Below, in pieces: positions 45,264 through 55,727 of a stretch of 64,000 nucleotides of DNA. The position numbers and the translations under genes are program-made. Source of the stretch: Persephonella sp. GTDB lineage: Bacteria > Aquificota > Aquificia > Aquificales > Hydrogenothermaceae. The notes beneath the pieces are model-generated. The model was given only the letters and a program-made list of their open reading frames with translations, was not told the DNA's origin and made no database searches. The DNA lies in contig NZ_JALVTW010000017.1 of NCBI RefSeq assembly GCF_027023985.1, forward strand, positions 49,099 to 113,098. Direction: 5' to 3'. How positions within the stretch are numbered: the first letter of the stretch is position 1; every line of letters starts with the position of its first letter.

Positions 45264-46210
45264 ACATATACCAAATAATAATAAGGATTTTAATCTCTGG
45301 AGGGGTTTTATTATCGCTATATACAGGTGCTTTTGATTATGCAACTGCACTGGCAGTTTTATCAATAATTTACTTTTTTTCTTATATAATTCTTCCAAAA
45401 GGTAAAAACTCAAAATATATGTTTCTGATAATAGATACAATTTTTATATCAATAGCTGTTTATCTAACTGGAAATGCTTATTTATCACTTTTTGTAATCC
45501 CTCTTTTTTCAGAATTTGTTAAGGATATAAGGGATATAGGATATTTTTTCCTTTTATCTGCTTCACCCGTTATGATTTCTCTGTATGTTTCTGATTTTTC
45601 TGAGCTTACTATTGTTCCAATTTTATTTGCAGGATTAGTAGGTATATACGGACTATATAAAACTTTTATTGAAAAAGACAGCCATTACAAAGAACTGAAA
45701 CAGGAGATGGAAAATCTATATATCAAAAATATATCTTTTCAGGAAAAAATTGAACAGCTAAGCAAAAAAGAACAGCTTTATCAATCATTGAAAAAATTAC
45801 GGGATAACAGATTTCCCCTTAAGATATGGATTTATGACCTCAATGAGATTATGGGAACCGATGGCGTTATATTTTTTGATTTTACAGAGCATAAGTGTTA
45901 CAGCACAGGAAAGGTTGAGTGTAATAAAGATATTCTGAAATACATACAGGAACCGGTTCAGAAAATAAGTAGTCAGGAAATCAATGAGGAAAAAGGTTTT
46001 CCACATATTACTGCATCATTTATTGATATAAACGGAGAGCCTGTTGGAGCATTAATATTCTTCTCTTCCTTAAAGGATATTAATCTGAGTGATATTGAGT
46101 TTATAAGGGAACAGCTAATTCTTTACTTTTTAGAAAACTCAGGAAAGGAGATTTCTAAGGAGGATAGTGGCATAACTTCCGGTGGGAAGGAAAAAGCTGA
46201 GGGTGATTGA
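45260..46210 (+). CDS. Membrane protein with cytoplasmic GAF-like domain
   Basis: A 316-residue protein: four or five N-terminal membrane helices (about 5-135), a coiled coil (about 135-180, EKDSHYKELKQEMENLY) and a C-terminal domain (about 180-300, GTDGVIFFDFTEHKCYS, EPVGALIFFSS, DIEFIREQLILYFLEN) resembling a GAF sensor. No kinase or output domain follows. The gene is coupled to the M28-like gene (ATGA) and its 3' end overlaps truD, on the other strand, by 72 bases. Likely a signalling or regulatory protein. Confidence 0.6.
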   Translation: MNIYQIIIRILISGGVLLSLYTGAFDYATALAVLSIIYFFSYIILPKGKNSKYMFLIIDTIFISIAVYLTGNAYLSLFVIPLFSEFVKDIRDIGYFFLLSASPVMISLYVSDFSELTIVPILFAGLVGIYGLYKTFIEKDSHYKELKQEMENLYIKNISFQEKIEQLSKKEQLYQSLKKLRDNRFPLKIWIYDLNEIMGTDGVIFFDFTEHKCYSTGKVECNKDILKYIQEPVQKISSQEINEEKGFPHITASFIDINGEPVGALIFFSSLKDINLSDIEFIREQLILYFLENSGKEISKEDSGITSGGKEKAEGD

Positions 46211-47308
46211 GTTTTTTGTTTTTCCTTTTATTTTCAGATTTTCAGGGAAAAAAATTGCCTTTCTAAGACCATCTGTTAAGACCTTTATCCCCGCTACTTC
46301 TTTTTCAAAATATTCTGGATGAACATTATTCTCCCATAAAGTCTCTTCTATTATTTCCTGTAAAAGCCTATCCTGTGGTTTGTATTCCTGTGCTGTGTAT
46401 GAAATTTCCAGATTTTTCAGATATTCTATATCATCAACCTCAAGATAAAAGCTAAGTTTCCAGTTATGAATAAAAGGAACCCTTTTATATGGGTATTTTG
46501 CTTCAATATATTTTCTGAGATACTCATTCCAAAGATAAGACTGGAAGGCAAAATTAAACATAAGTCTGATATTCTTAGATAGTATTCTGATTGCTTTTTC
46601 AGGTGTAAGCCCTCTTTTTAGACCTAAAATCAGATCTTTTTCATACTGTTCCAGATTTCCTTTTAGATCTTTGTAAAGTCTCTCCCAGTTTCCCCAGTTT
46701 TTTATATTTCCCTTTATTGAAAAGTATGTTTTCAGGGCTTTTTCATATTTTTCCTCAAGGAGATATTTAAATATAAAATCATTTCTGCCTTTCACACTGC
46801 CAAATCTCTGTTCACCAAAGTAGTTTGCACACCCGTATTTTTTGACAATATCAAGATTTTCATAGATTAGTTTTTTGTGATTTTTTGTTAGATTGGTGAC
46901 TTTTATGGTGAAATTATTTCCTTTATTATCTCCAAGGTTAATAGGATTGTCTATATAACCAATTTTTTTTATACAAAATCCCTGCTGTTTGTAAAAATCC
47001 AGTTTATCTGTTTCTACCAGTCTACCTGCCTTGTTCACAAAACATAAGGAGTCCGGAATATTCAGGTCTAAAGGGAAAGACAAATACTGGGTTGTTATAG
47101 CAAATTTATCTTTTAAACCTGCAAAGCCTATCTCTGAAGGTTTTATTTTAAAAAGGCCGGATAAAAATCTAACTACCTGTAAGGTGGATAGGTTTATTTT
47201 TTTTAGCTGGTATAACTGGTATTTACCTAAAGGGGATAGTTTATAATCAAAGACTTCTTCTACAATAAAATCAGATGGTTTCTGTTTGATATGCTTTTCA
47301 AGGTTCAT
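46139..47308 (-). CDS. truD: tRNA pseudouridine synthase D
   Basis: Modifies U13 of tRNA. The 389 residues carry the catalytic motif FAGLKDKFAITTQ (about 62-74, catalytic Asp), DNKGNNFTIKVTNL and CANYFGEQRFGSVKGRN, all typical of TruD. The insertion domain lies at about 170-310. It overlaps yggT by one base (TGATG) and the opposing membrane-sensor gene by 72 bases at its 3' end. It is the last gene of the long ribosomal run. Confidence 0.93.
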   Translation of the reverse strand: MNLEKHIKQKPSDFIVEEVFDYKLSPLGKYQLYQLKKINLSTLQVVRFLSGLFKIKPSEIGFAGLKDKFAITTQYLSFPLDLNIPDSLCFVNKAGRLVETDKLDFYKQQGFCIKKIGYIDNPINLGDNKGNNFTIKVTNLTKNHKKLIYENLDIVKKYGCANYFGEQRFGSVKGRNDFIFKYLLEEKYEKALKTYFSIKGNIKNWGNWERLYKDLKGNLEQYEKDLILGLKRGLTPEKAIRILSKNIRLMFNFAFQSYLWNEYLRKYIEAKYPYKRVPFIHNWKLSFYLEVDDIEYLKNLEISYTAQEYKPQDRLLQEIIEETLWENNVHPEYFEKEVAGIKVLTDGLRKAIFFPENLKIKGKTKNSITLSFFLPTGSYATILLRNLLS

Positions 47309-47616
47309 CAGCCTGCATATCTAAGCCTGATTGCAAGCTCATGGAGAGATGGAACAAGGAAGTATTGAAGGAACATTATTATAAATAGAACTATGATAGG
47401 AGCTATATCTATTCCGCCGTATACCGTTGGAATTATTTTTCTAATTCTTCTGTAAACCGGCTCAGTGGCATTATAAAGAAATCGAACTATCGGATTATGT
47501 GGGTCTGGGTTAACCCATGACAAAAGGGCTGATATAATTACAATCCACATATAAATAGTTAAGGCGATGTCCAGTATTCTGGACACCGCCTCTATGAAAT
47601 TTGCCAGTATAAACAT
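47308..47616 (-). CDS. YggT family membrane protein
   Basis: A 102-residue membrane protein with two hydrophobic regions flanking the conserved LLSWVNPDPHNPIVRFLYNATEPVYRRIRKIIP, a YggT family signature (seen at about 32-65). Family members are linked to osmotic shock, cell division or membrane organisation. It starts 5 bases after the rplQ stop. Confidence 0.88.
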   Translation of the reverse strand: MFILANFIEAVSRILDIALTIYMWIVIISALLSWVNPDPHNPIVRFLYNATEPVYRRIRKIIPTVYGGIDIAPIIVLFIIMFLQYFLVPSLHELAIRLRYAG

Positions 47617-47621
47617 TGTTA

Positions 47622-47999
47622 TTATTCTTCTTTACCTGGATATTCAACAAATTCAATTATTGCCATTTCGGCATCGTCGCCTCTTCTTCTTTTGTCAAGC
47701 TTGTAGATTCTGGTATACCCGCCATTTCTTTCTTTGAAAAGTGGCGCTATCTCTTTAAAGAGTTTAGTTGCCGCTCTTGTATTGTTTCTCAATCTTGAGT
47801 TAAGCAATCTTCTTGCGTGAACTGTTTCTTTTTTAGCAAGTGTAACAAGCTTTTCAACAAAAGGTCTCAGGGCTTTTGCCTTAGGAAGAGTTGTTTCAAT
47901 TCTTCCGTGTTCAATCAATGCTGTAGCAAGGTTTACCATTAACGCTTCTCTGTGTTCCTTTTTTCTATGGAAGCTTTTTGTTTTTACTCTATGTCTCAT
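47622..47999 (-). CDS. rplQ: 50S ribosomal protein L17
   Basis: The 125 residues start [24 protein letters not shown], a slight variant of the conserved RHRxxxxKLxR opening. [14 protein letters not shown] and [26 protein letters not shown] are diagnostic. It directly follows rpoA, the standard end of the alpha operon. Confidence 0.97.
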   Translation of the reverse strand: MRHRVKTKSFHRKKEHREALMVNLATALIEHGRIETTLPKAKALRPFVEKLVTLAKKETVHARRLLNSRLRNNTRAATKLFKEIAPLFKERNGGYTRIYKLDKRRRGDDAEMAIIEFVEYPGKEE

Positions 48000-48014
48000 T
48001 TATTCCTACCTCTC

Positions 48015-48989
48015 TTATTCTTTTTTTGTTGGGGATGGTGCAAGTTCAAGTCCAAGTTCAGCAAGGGCTTCTTTAATTTCTTTAAGGGCTTTTCTTCCTA
48101 TGCTTTTAGCTTCTTTAAGGTCTTCTTCGGTCATTTTTACAAGGTCTCCGATTGTCTGGATACCAAGCTTTTTCAATGTATTTGTAGCCCTTGAAGATAT
48201 TTCAAGTTCTTCTATTGCCAGAGAAAGTTTGTCTGCTTCTATTTTTTCTGCAATGCTTTCTGGTTCAGCTCTCTTTACAACTTCAACCTTTCTTGTTGTT
48301 GGGTTCAGTAAAAGCTGGAAGTGTTCTATAAGTATATTTGTTGCTTTTGTTAAAGCTTCTTCAGGTGTGATTGTTCCATCTGTGTAAAATTCAAGTATCA
48401 GTTTGTCGTAGTTTGTTTTTTCTCCAACTCTTGTTGGTTCAACTTTGAATGTGCATTTTTTGATTGGAGAGAATGCTGTATCTATAGGGATCCACCCTAT
48501 TTCTGTTGGAGGTTCCATTTCTTCAACCATTACGTATCCACGGCCTTTTTCTATTTTCAGTTCCATTTTTACTTCAACATCATCTTCAACTGTTGCTATA
48601 TGAACATCAGGATCAACAACCTGTATACCAGATGATACTTTTATGTCTGATGCTTTTATTTCCCCTGGCCCTTTGAACTCAAGAATAGCTATGTCACTAT
48701 CTAAGCCTTCTTCCATCTTGAATTTAATTTGTTTCAGGTTGAGAATTATTTCAGATACATCCTCAAGAACACCATCTATCGTTGTAAATTCATGAGCTAC
48801 ACCCTGTATTTTAACAGCTGTTATGGCACCACTCTCCAGAGAGGAAAGTAAAACTCTTCTGAGAGCATTACCCAGTGTTATACCATAGCCTCTTTCGAGA
48901 GGTTCAACAAATAATTTTCCATAATTTTCTGTTTTGGTTGCTTCATCCCAGTAAATCTTATTGGGTTTAATAAATTCTAAAAAAGGCAT
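48015..48989 (-). CDS. rpoA: RNA polymerase subunit alpha
   Basis: Assembles RNA polymerase and binds UP elements and activators. The 324 residues show the N-terminal dimerisation domain (GYGITLGNALRRVLLSSLESGAI, GVAHEFTTIDGVLEDV) and the C-terminal domain (about 245-320: LELSSRATNTLKKLGIQTI-type helix, LKEAKSIGRKALKEIKEAL). An AGG-type site precedes the ATG. It lies between rpsD and rplQ. Confidence 0.97.
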   Translation of the reverse strand: MPFLEFIKPNKIYWDEATKTENYGKLFVEPLERGYGITLGNALRRVLLSSLESGAITAVKIQGVAHEFTTIDGVLEDVSEIILNLKQIKFKMEEGLDSDIAILEFKGPGEIKASDIKVSSGIQVVDPDVHIATVEDDVEVKMELKIEKGRGYVMVEEMEPPTEIGWIPIDTAFSPIKKCTFKVEPTRVGEKTNYDKLILEFYTDGTITPEEALTKATNILIEHFQLLLNPTTRKVEVVKRAEPESIAEKIEADKLSLAIEELEISSRATNTLKKLGIQTIGDLVKMTEEDLKEAKSIGRKALKEIKEALAELGLELAPSPTKKE

Positions 48990-49030
48990 AGGCTTTTTTA
49001 CCTCCGTTATGGGATTATTCCCAAAATTTA

Positions 49031-49660
49031 TTACATTGAGTAGTACTCAATAATCAGCTGAACATTTACTGGAATTTCAAGTTCTATCTCTTGAGGAATT
49101 TCAAGAACTTTTCCTCTGAAGTTGTCCTTATCCAGTTCAAGCCAGTTTGGAATACTTCTTGGGTCTCTATTTTCTAAGTTTTCTTTAAATAATGGAGATT
49201 TTCTGCTTTTTTCTCTAAGCTCAATGATATCTCCCGGGTCAACCCTGTAAGATGGAATATCAACTTTTTTACCATTTACAAGGAAATGTCCGTGTCTAAC
49301 AAGCTGCCTTGCCTGTCTTCTTGTTTTAGCAAAACCAAGCCTGTAAACAACATTATCCAGTCTTCTCTCCAGAAGTTGAAGGAAGATTTGACCTGTATTT
49401 CCACCTTTGATACCTGCTATTCTTGCAGCTTCATCAAAGTATCTTTTGAATTGTTTTTCCCTTAAGCCACCGTAGAGATATCTCAGTTTTTGCTTTTCTT
49501 GAAGACGAACAGCATAGTCAGAAAGTTTTACTTTTCTTCCCTGAACCCTTCCGTGCTGTCCAGGTGGGAAGTTTCTATTTTGAAATGCTTTTAAATTTCC
49601 GCCAACAAATACGCCAAGTCTTCTACTTACTTTTGTTAAAGGTCCTAAATATCTACCCAT
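49031..49660 (-). CDS. rpsD: 30S ribosomal protein S4
   Basis: The 209 residues are full length: GPLTKVSRRLGV, PPGQHG, LQEKQKLRYLYGGLREKQF and the S4 RNA-binding fold RRLDNVVYRLGFAKTRRQARQLV with VNGKKVDIPSYRV. It lacks the zinc cysteines of some S4 forms. In other bacteria S4 represses the alpha operon. Confidence 0.97.
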   Translation of the reverse strand: MGRYLGPLTKVSRRLGVFVGGNLKAFQNRNFPPGQHGRVQGRKVKLSDYAVRLQEKQKLRYLYGGLREKQFKRYFDEAARIAGIKGGNTGQIFLQLLERRLDNVVYRLGFAKTRRQARQLVRHGHFLVNGKKVDIPSYRVDPGDIIELREKSRKSPLFKENLENRDPRSIPNWLELDKDNFRGKVLEIPQEIELEIPVNVQLIIEYYSM

Positions 49661-49663
49661 AAA

Positions 49664-50056
49664 TTACACCCTCCTTTTGCTTGGTGGACGACATCCGTTG
49701 TGTGGAATTGGTGTTACGTCTTTAATTACTTTTATATTAAGTCCTGTAGCAGCAAGAGTTCTTATTGCAGATTCTCTTCCTGCTCCTGGTCCTTTAACCC
49801 AGACCTCAATATCTTTCATTCCAAATTCATCCATTGCCCTTTTGGCAGCTTTTTCAGCAGCTTTTTGGGCAGCGTATGGAGTTGATTTTCTTGTTCCTTT
49901 AAAGCCTTCGGTTCCTCCTGAAGCCCATGTAAGGACATTCCCTTCTTTATCTGTAATTGTAACAATTGTGTTATTAAATGTAGCCTGTATATGAGCTATT
50001 CCGTATGGAACGGTTCTTTTTACTTTTTTAGCACTTTTTCTTCTTTTTTTAGCCAT
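49664..50056 (-). CDS. rpsK: 30S ribosomal protein S11
   Basis: The 130 residues include [32 protein letters not shown] and the C-terminal [18 protein letters not shown], exact S11 hallmarks. The N-terminus is a Lys/Arg extension. It is 3 bases upstream of rpsD and 13 bases after rpsM. Confidence 0.97.
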   Translation of the reverse strand: MAKKRRKSAKKVKRTVPYGIAHIQATFNNTIVTITDKEGNVLTWASGGTEGFKGTRKSTPYAAQKAAEKAAKRAMDEFGMKDIEVWVKGPGAGRESAIRTLAATGLNIKVIKDVTPIPHNGCRPPSKRRV

Positions 50057-50069
50057 GATTCCTCCTCAA

Positions 50070-50432
50070 TTACCTTCTTTTAATTCTTCCTGTGAATTTT
50101 CTTCTGGTTTTTGCATTAGTCTTAGTTCTCTGTCCTCTAACAGGAAGACCAAGTCTGTGTCTAATACCTCTGTAACATCCCATATCCATAAGTCTCTTGA
50201 TATTTACAGCAACTTCTCTTCTAAGGTCACCTTCAACTTTGTAGTTCTGTTCTATAAATTTCCTGATAGCATTTAGTTCATCTGGAGTAAGTTCTCCAAC
50301 TCTTTTCATCCCATCTATTCCGGTTTTTTCTAATATCTCTTTAGCTCTTGTCTTTCCTATTCCGTAGATATAGGTAAGGGCTATTTCAAGTCTTTTTCTA
50401 TCCGGTAAATCTACACCAGCTATACGAGCCAT
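50070..50432 (-). CDS. rpsM: 30S ribosomal protein S13
   Basis: The 120 residues contain [33 protein letters not shown] and [19 protein letters not shown] with the basic tail of S13. It contacts the 50S subunit and the P-site tRNA. It lies between rpmJ and rpsK, the normal place. Confidence 0.97.
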   Translation of the reverse strand: MARIAGVDLPDRKRLEIALTYIYGIGKTRAKEILEKTGIDGMKRVGELTPDELNAIRKFIEQNYKVEGDLRREVAVNIKRLMDMGCYRGIRHRLGLPVRGQRTKTNAKTRRKFTGRIKRR

Positions 50433-50445
50433 TGTTTCCTCCTAA

Positions 50446-50559
50446 TTATCCTTGTTTTTGTTTGTGTCTTGGGTTTTCACAGATAACCATAACTCTGCCG
50501 TTTCTTTTGATTATTCTGCATTTTTCACATCTTTTTTTAACTGAAGATCTTACTTTCAT
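50446..50559 (-). CDS. rpmJ: 50S ribosomal protein L36
   Basis: A 37-residue protein read from 50559 ([17 protein letters not shown]) to RHKQKQG before TAA at 50448-50446. The zinc ligands C-x2-C, C and H ([13 protein letters not shown]) are intact, so it is the zinc-binding form. It lies between infA and rpsM. Confidence 0.95.
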   Translation of the reverse strand: MKVRSSVKKRCEKCRIIKRNGRVMVICENPRHKQKQG

Positions 50560-50569
50560 TTCTTTCACC

Positions 50570-50806
50570 TCACATTCTAAATATTATTCTTCCTCTGGTC
50601 AGGTCATAAGGTGACAATTCCACCTTTACCCTATCCCCAGGTAAAATACGGATAAAATGCATTCTCATCTTTCCGGATACATGGGCAAGCACTTCATGCC
50701 CTGTGTCTAACTTAACTCTGAACATAGCATTAGGAAGAGCTTCTTCTACAGTTCCCTCAACAACTATGCCTTTTTCCTTTTCTTCCTTTTTCTTTTTCTT
50801 CGCCAT
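50570..50806 (-). CDS. infA: Translation initiation factor IF-1
   Basis: A 78-residue OB-fold protein: [39 protein letters not shown] and [10 protein letters not shown] are IF-1 hallmarks. The N-terminus has a Lys/Glu-rich extension ([13 protein letters not shown]) of about eight residues beyond the usual start. It lies between map and rpmJ. Confidence 0.96.
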   Translation of the reverse strand: MAKKKKKEEKEKGIVVEGTVEEALPNAMFRVKLDTGHEVLAHVSGKMRMHFIRILPGDRVKVELSPYDLTRGRIIFRM

Positions 50807-50814
50807 CTTTACTC

Positions 50815-51576
50815 CTAATCAAGTTTAGAAAGTATGTCTGGACCGTTTTCTGTAATAGCTACAGAATGCTCAAAGTGAGCAGCCATAGCTTTTTCCTTTG
50901 AAACCACTGTCCAGCCATCCTTTAATTTACGGTAGAAGTTTTTTCTTCTACCAAGTGTTGCCATCGGTTCTATCGCAAGAACCATACCTGGCTTTAAAAC
51001 AACATCTTCAGCATTTGCCACACAGTTAGAAACGTGTGGTTCCTCATGGGGCTTACGCCCAATTCCATGTCCCCCATAATCGCATATAGGGGCGAGTCGG
51101 TAGGCCTCCAACGTGCCTTCTATAGCAGCCGCAATATCTTTTAAAGTATTACCTGGAACGCATTTTTCTATACCGGCCATTAAAGCCCTTTCAACGCCTT
51201 CCAGCAGTCTCTTTTTTCTATCGCTTATTTTGTCTCCAACAACATAAGAGATGGCAGCATCTCCATACCAGCCATCATAAATAACGCCAAAATCTATGCT
51301 AACAATATCACCTTCTTTTATCTTTTTATCCTTTTTTGGCACACCATGAACTATTTCTTCATTTATAGAAACGCATAAGGCTGCCGGAAATCCGTATAAA
51401 CCCAGAAAAGCAGGTTTAACTCCTCTTTTTTCAGCTTCCTTTCTTGCTATCTCATCTAGGTCAACACCTGTCATTCCAGGCTTAGTATTTTCCTTTATAA
51501 TCTGCAGTATTTCTGCAACAATCTTATTCGCTTTTCTAAGCTTTTCTATATCTTCTTTACTTTTTAATTCAATCAT
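50815..51576 (-). CDS. map: Methionine aminopeptidase, type I
   Basis: Removes initiator Met. The 253 residues contain the five metal ligands in order: [17 protein letters not shown] (two Asp), [12 protein letters not shown] (His), AIEPMATLG (Glu) and a late Glu; VHGVP carries the substrate His. Between adk and infA, as in many bacteria. Confidence 0.96.
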   Translation of the reverse strand: MIELKSKEDIEKLRKANKIVAEILQIIKENTKPGMTGVDLDEIARKEAEKRGVKPAFLGLYGFPAALCVSINEEIVHGVPKKDKKIKEGDIVSIDFGVIYDGWYGDAAISYVVGDKISDRKKRLLEGVERALMAGIEKCVPGNTLKDIAAAIEGTLEAYRLAPICDYGGHGIGRKPHEEPHVSNCVANAEDVVLKPGMVLAIEPMATLGRRKNFYRKLKDGWTVVSKEKAMAAHFEHSVAITENGPDILSKLD

Positions 51577-51588
51577 TTTGACAAACTA

Positions 51589-52215
<627 letters not shown>

Positions 52216-53508
52216 CTAACTCCTTTTAAGAAATCCTTCGTATCTTTTCATAGCAAGATGTGCTTCAATCTGATGAAGTGTATCTAAGGCAACTACAACT
52301 ACGATTAGTGCCGATGTTCCACCAAAGTAAAACGGAACATGAAGCATTTTTATAAGAATCATTGGGAGAACAGCTATTGCTGCAAGAAAAATTGAACCTA
52401 CAAAAACTATTCTTGTCAAAACATAATTTAAATATTCAGCTGTCTGGGAACCTGCTCTTACTCCAGGTATAAATGCTCCACTTTTTCTTAGGTTGTCTGC
52501 AATTTCTGTAGGATTTACCAGTATTGCTGTGTAGAAATATGAAAAGAAGATAATTAAAGCAACATATATTAAAAAGTAAATGTAGCTTTGAGGAGAAAGA
52601 ATATCTGATATAACCCTTGCTATATGACTTTGTTCTACAAACATTCTTGCAATAGTCGCAGGGAACATTAAAAGTGCAACAGCAAATATAATAGGAATAA
52701 CACCTGCAGGGTTAAGTTTAAATGGAATATATGTTGCCGTTTCTCCAAGTGAACCAATATTTCTTCTTGCATAATTAATCGGAATTCTTCTTTCTGCCTC
52801 TTGAATATATATAATACCTGCAACAACAATAATAATTATTGCTATAGCAAGCCCTCCGTTCAAGACGCTGAGTTCCCCTGTTCTTAACTGAGTATATGTT
52901 GTGTATATTGCTCCTGGAATTCTGGCAGCAATACTTGCAAGGATAATTATGGAAATTCCATTTCCTATACCAAACTCTGTAATTCTTTCACCTATCCACA
53001 TTAAAAATACAACACCTGTGGTGATAATTATAGTCGTCATAAAAATAAATAAAACAGGGGAAACAGATATCAGGTGTTGACCTGTTTCTGTGGTGATATT
53101 ACTAATCCATGTGGCAAGGACAAAGGATTGTAATCCAGCGATAGCAATAGTCAGATACCTTGTATACTGGGTAATTTTCCACCTACCGTAATCGCCTTCT
53201 TCTTTTTGGTAACGTTCCAGAGTCGGAATTACAGCTGTAAGCAGCTGCATAATAATAGCAGCTGAGATATAAGGCATAATTCCCAAGGCAAATACAGATA
53301 ATCTTCCCAGTGCACCACCGGAAAAAAGATTATAGATATTAAATAAAGCTCCCCCAGCTGCATTAAAATACTGGGCTATATTGGCAGTATCAATGCCGGG
53401 AACAGGTATATGTGTTCCCAGCCTGTATACTGCAAGCATTATGAGTGTATACAGGATTCTTTTCCTTAAATCCTGTATCTCCAGAATATTCTTTATTTGA
53501 TTAATCAA
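52216..53508 (-). CDS. secY: Protein translocase subunit SecY
   Basis: Central channel of the Sec translocon. The 430 residues show ten membrane helices, LYTLIMLAVYRLGTHIPVPGID at the N-terminus, the plug region with FNIYNLFSGGALGRLSVFALGIMPYI, and RRIPINYARR and GVIPIIFA. The C-terminal end LKRS is shortened relative to E. coli. Standard position after rplO. Confidence 0.97.
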   Translation of the reverse strand: MINQIKNILEIQDLRKRILYTLIMLAVYRLGTHIPVPGIDTANIAQYFNAAGGALFNIYNLFSGGALGRLSVFALGIMPYISAAIIMQLLTAVIPTLERYQKEEGDYGRWKITQYTRYLTIAIAGLQSFVLATWISNITTETGQHLISVSPVLFIFMTTIIITTGVVFLMWIGERITEFGIGNGISIIILASIAARIPGAIYTTYTQLRTGELSVLNGGLAIAIIIIVVAGIIYIQEAERRIPINYARRNIGSLGETATYIPFKLNPAGVIPIIFAVALLMFPATIARMFVEQSHIARVISDILSPQSYIYFLIYVALIIFFSYFYTAILVNPTEIADNLRKSGAFIPGVRAGSQTAEYLNYVLTRIVFVGSIFLAAIAVLPMILIKMLHVPFYFGGTSALIVVVVALDTLHQIEAHLAMKRYEGFLKRS

Positions 53509-53530
53509 TAATAGCCCTCTCTAACAAAAA

Positions 53531-53983
53531 TTATTCTATTACTTCGCAGCTCCCACCTGCAGCTTTAATTTTTTCCTCAGCAGATTTTGAGAATTTGTGT
53601 GCTTTTACTTTGAGTGGCTTTGTAAGTTCCCCGTCACCGAGGATTTTTACTGCTTCTGTGCAGTGGATTATTCTTTTGTTTTTAAGGATTTCCGGTGTAA
53701 CTTCTTCGTTTGCTTCAAACCTTTCTTCTAAAGTTTTTAGATTTACGATTTCATACTCTTTTTTATTTGGATTTCTGAATCCCCTTTTTGGAATTCTCAT
53801 AATAAATGGTGTTTGACCACCTTCGAAGAATGCAGGAAGGTCTCCGTATCCTCTTCTTGATTTTTGCCCTTTATGTCCTCTTGTTGAAGTTTTTCCATGT
53901 CCTGAACCTATACCTCTACCCACTCTTTTTTTTCTGTGGGTAGCTCCTTCTGCGGGTCTGAGCTCATGTAGTTTTATACCCAT
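53531..53983 (-). CDS. rplO: 50S ribosomal protein L15
   Basis: The 150 residues begin [36 protein letters not shown] sequence, followed by [11 protein letters not shown] and [17 protein letters not shown]; these are diagnostic of L15. Start overlaps the rpmD stop by one base (TAATG). Confidence 0.97.
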   Translation of the reverse strand: MGIKLHELRPAEGATHRKKRVGRGIGSGHGKTSTRGHKGQKSRRGYGDLPAFFEGGQTPFIMRIPKRGFRNPNKKEYEIVNLKTLEERFEANEEVTPEILKNKRIIHCTEAVKILGDGELTKPLKVKAHKFSKSAEEKIKAAGGSCEVIE

Positions 53984-54162
53984 TATTCTACTTCCTCCAC
54001 TTGAATAAGGTGATGTGCTTTTCTTATATTACCCAGAACCATTGGGTTTTTTTCTAAAACTCTTTCATCATTAATCTTTTTTAATCCAAGGGATTTTACA
54101 GCCTGTATCTGGTCTTTTCTTTTACCTGCCAGTCCTCTAACGAGTTTTACTTTTATTTTCAT
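53983..54162 (-). CDS. rpmD: 50S ribosomal protein L30
   Basis: A 59-residue protein from ATG 54162 ([18 protein letters not shown]) to [27 protein letters not shown] and [12 protein letters not shown] are the L30 pattern. It lies between rpsE and rplO with AGGAGGG before the ATG. Confidence 0.95.
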   Translation of the reverse strand: MKIKVKLVRGLAGKRKDQIQAVKSLGLKKINDERVLEKNPMVLGNIRKAHHLIQVEEVE

Positions 54163-54173
54163 TTATTTCCCTC

Positions 54174-54758
54174 CTACTTAACTATTGGAGAAGAAGCATA
54201 GATTTTGTAATTTTTTCTTATTTTTTCTTCATCAACTCCCCTTACTTTTGCAACATCTTCAGGGGATTGAACCTTAAGAAGTGCATCAAAAACAGCTCTT
54301 ACTATGTTATTTGGGTTTGTTGTTCTGCTTATGATTTTTGTAAGAATATCTGTAACCCCAAGAAGTTCAAGAACAGGTCTTACCGGTCCACCTGCCACAA
54401 CACCGGTACCTCTTCTGGCAGGTTTGAGGAGCACAACTGCAGATTCATATTCTCCAATTACATCGTGGGGAAGTGTCCCTTCTATAAGAGGAACTTTTAT
54501 TAAATGTTTTTTAGCATCGGCTATTGCTTTTGCTATTGAAGGTGGAACTTCATTTGCTTTTCCATGTCCGAAACCAACATGACCATTTCTGTCTCCTACT
54601 ACTGCCAGTGTGGAGAAAGAAAATCTTCTACCACCTTCAACAACCCTTGTAGTTCTTCTAATCTCGACAACTTTTTCTTCAAGCTGAAGTTCTGCAGGAT
54701 TTATAGGTTGGATTTTTTGTCTTTCCTCAATAAGTCTTTCTATGCTTTTTGCTCCCAT
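54174..54758 (-). CDS. rpsE: 30S ribosomal protein S5
   Basis: The 194 residues carry VVEIRRTTRVVEGGRRFSFS, VGDRNGHVGFGHGKANEVP and the GTGVVAGGPVRPVLELLGV loop. An N-terminal extension of about 20 residues is present. S5 helps translational accuracy and contacts S4. Confidence 0.97.
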   Translation of the reverse strand: MGAKSIERLIEERQKIQPINPAELQLEEKVVEIRRTTRVVEGGRRFSFSTLAVVGDRNGHVGFGHGKANEVPPSIAKAIADAKKHLIKVPLIEGTLPHDVIGEYESAVVLLKPARRGTGVVAGGPVRPVLELLGVTDILTKIISRTTNPNNIVRAVFDALLKVQSPEDVAKVRGVDEEKIRKNYKIYASSPIVK

Positions 54759-54770
54759 CTGTTTCTCTCC

Positions 54771-55142
54771 TTAGAATTTTAATCCTTTTTCTCTTGCTGC
54801 TTCAGCAAATGCTTTAACTTTACCGTGGTAAATAAAACCACCTCTGTCAAAAACAACATTTTCAATTCCTTTAGCAAGGGCTTTTTCTGCTATAAATTCG
54901 CCAAGTTTTTTGGCCATCTCTATATTTTTACCGCCCCTAACCCCATATTTTTCAACAAAATCTTTATCAATAGTAGAGGCGCTTACAAGTGTTTTTCCAG
55001 CTTCATCATCAATTATTTGAACATACAGGTTATTTAAGCTTTTGAAAAATGCCATTCTTGGTCTTTCAGCTGTTCCGAAAACTTTTTTTCTGATTCTTTT
55101 ATGTCTTATTATTCTTTTTTGTCTTCTTGTTTTTACTGCCAT
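54771..55142 (-). CDS. rplR: 50S ribosomal protein L18
   Basis: A 5S rRNA-binding protein of 123 residues: [35 protein letters not shown] and the end [20 protein letters not shown]. All match L18. Confidence 0.97.
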   Translation of the reverse strand: MAVKTRRQKRIIRHKRIRKKVFGTAERPRMAFFKSLNNLYVQIIDDEAGKTLVSASTIDKDFVEKYGVRGGKNIEMAKKLGEFIAEKALAKGIENVVFDRGGFIYHGKVKAFAEAAREKGLKF

Positions 55143-55164
55143 TATATTCTCCTCTCAAAGAGAT

Positions 55165-55707
55165 TTATTTTTTACCTACAGATTTACCAGGTTTAAGTTT
55201 AAGAACTTCTCCTTTATATCTGATACCTTTTCCTTTGTATGGGTCAGGTTTCCTAAATTCTCTAATTTCAGCAGCAACCTGCCCGACTTTCTGTTTATCT
55301 ATACCGGAAACTTTGATTATATTTCCTTCAACTGCAATCTGTATTCCTTCAGGTGGTTCATAAATAATAGGGTGAGAGTATCCTAGCTGGAGCTCAAGGG
55401 TTTTTCCTTTCATCGCAGCTCTGTATCCAATACCAACTATTTCCAGTTCCACTGTAAAACCTTCTGTAACTCCTTTAACCATATTAGCGATAAGAGCCCT
55501 TGTTGTTCCGTGGATTGCTCTCATAAATGCACTATCATTTGGCCTTTCTATTTTGATTTGGTTATCTTCAACTTTAATTGTAAGATTAGGGTTAAAATCC
55601 CCTTCAAGTTGTCCTTTTGGTCCTTTTACAACAACATGATTATTTTCACTTACTTTTACTTCAACTCCTTGAGGGATATCTATTGGTTTTTTCCCAATTC
55701 TTGACAT
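55165..55707 (-). CDS. rplF: 50S ribosomal protein L6
   Basis: The 180 residues include [46 protein letters not shown] and the C-terminal [14 protein letters not shown], all L6 signatures with its two similar domains. Confidence 0.97.
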   Translation of the reverse strand: MSRIGKKPIDIPQGVEVKVSENNHVVVKGPKGQLEGDFNPNLTIKVEDNQIKIERPNDSAFMRAIHGTTRALIANMVKGVTEGFTVELEIVGIGYRAAMKGKTLELQLGYSHPIIYEPPEGIQIAVEGNIIKVSGIDKQKVGQVAAEIREFRKPDPYKGKGIRYKGEVLKLKPGKSVGKK

Positions 55708-55727
55708 TTATAATGCCTCCTTTTTTA

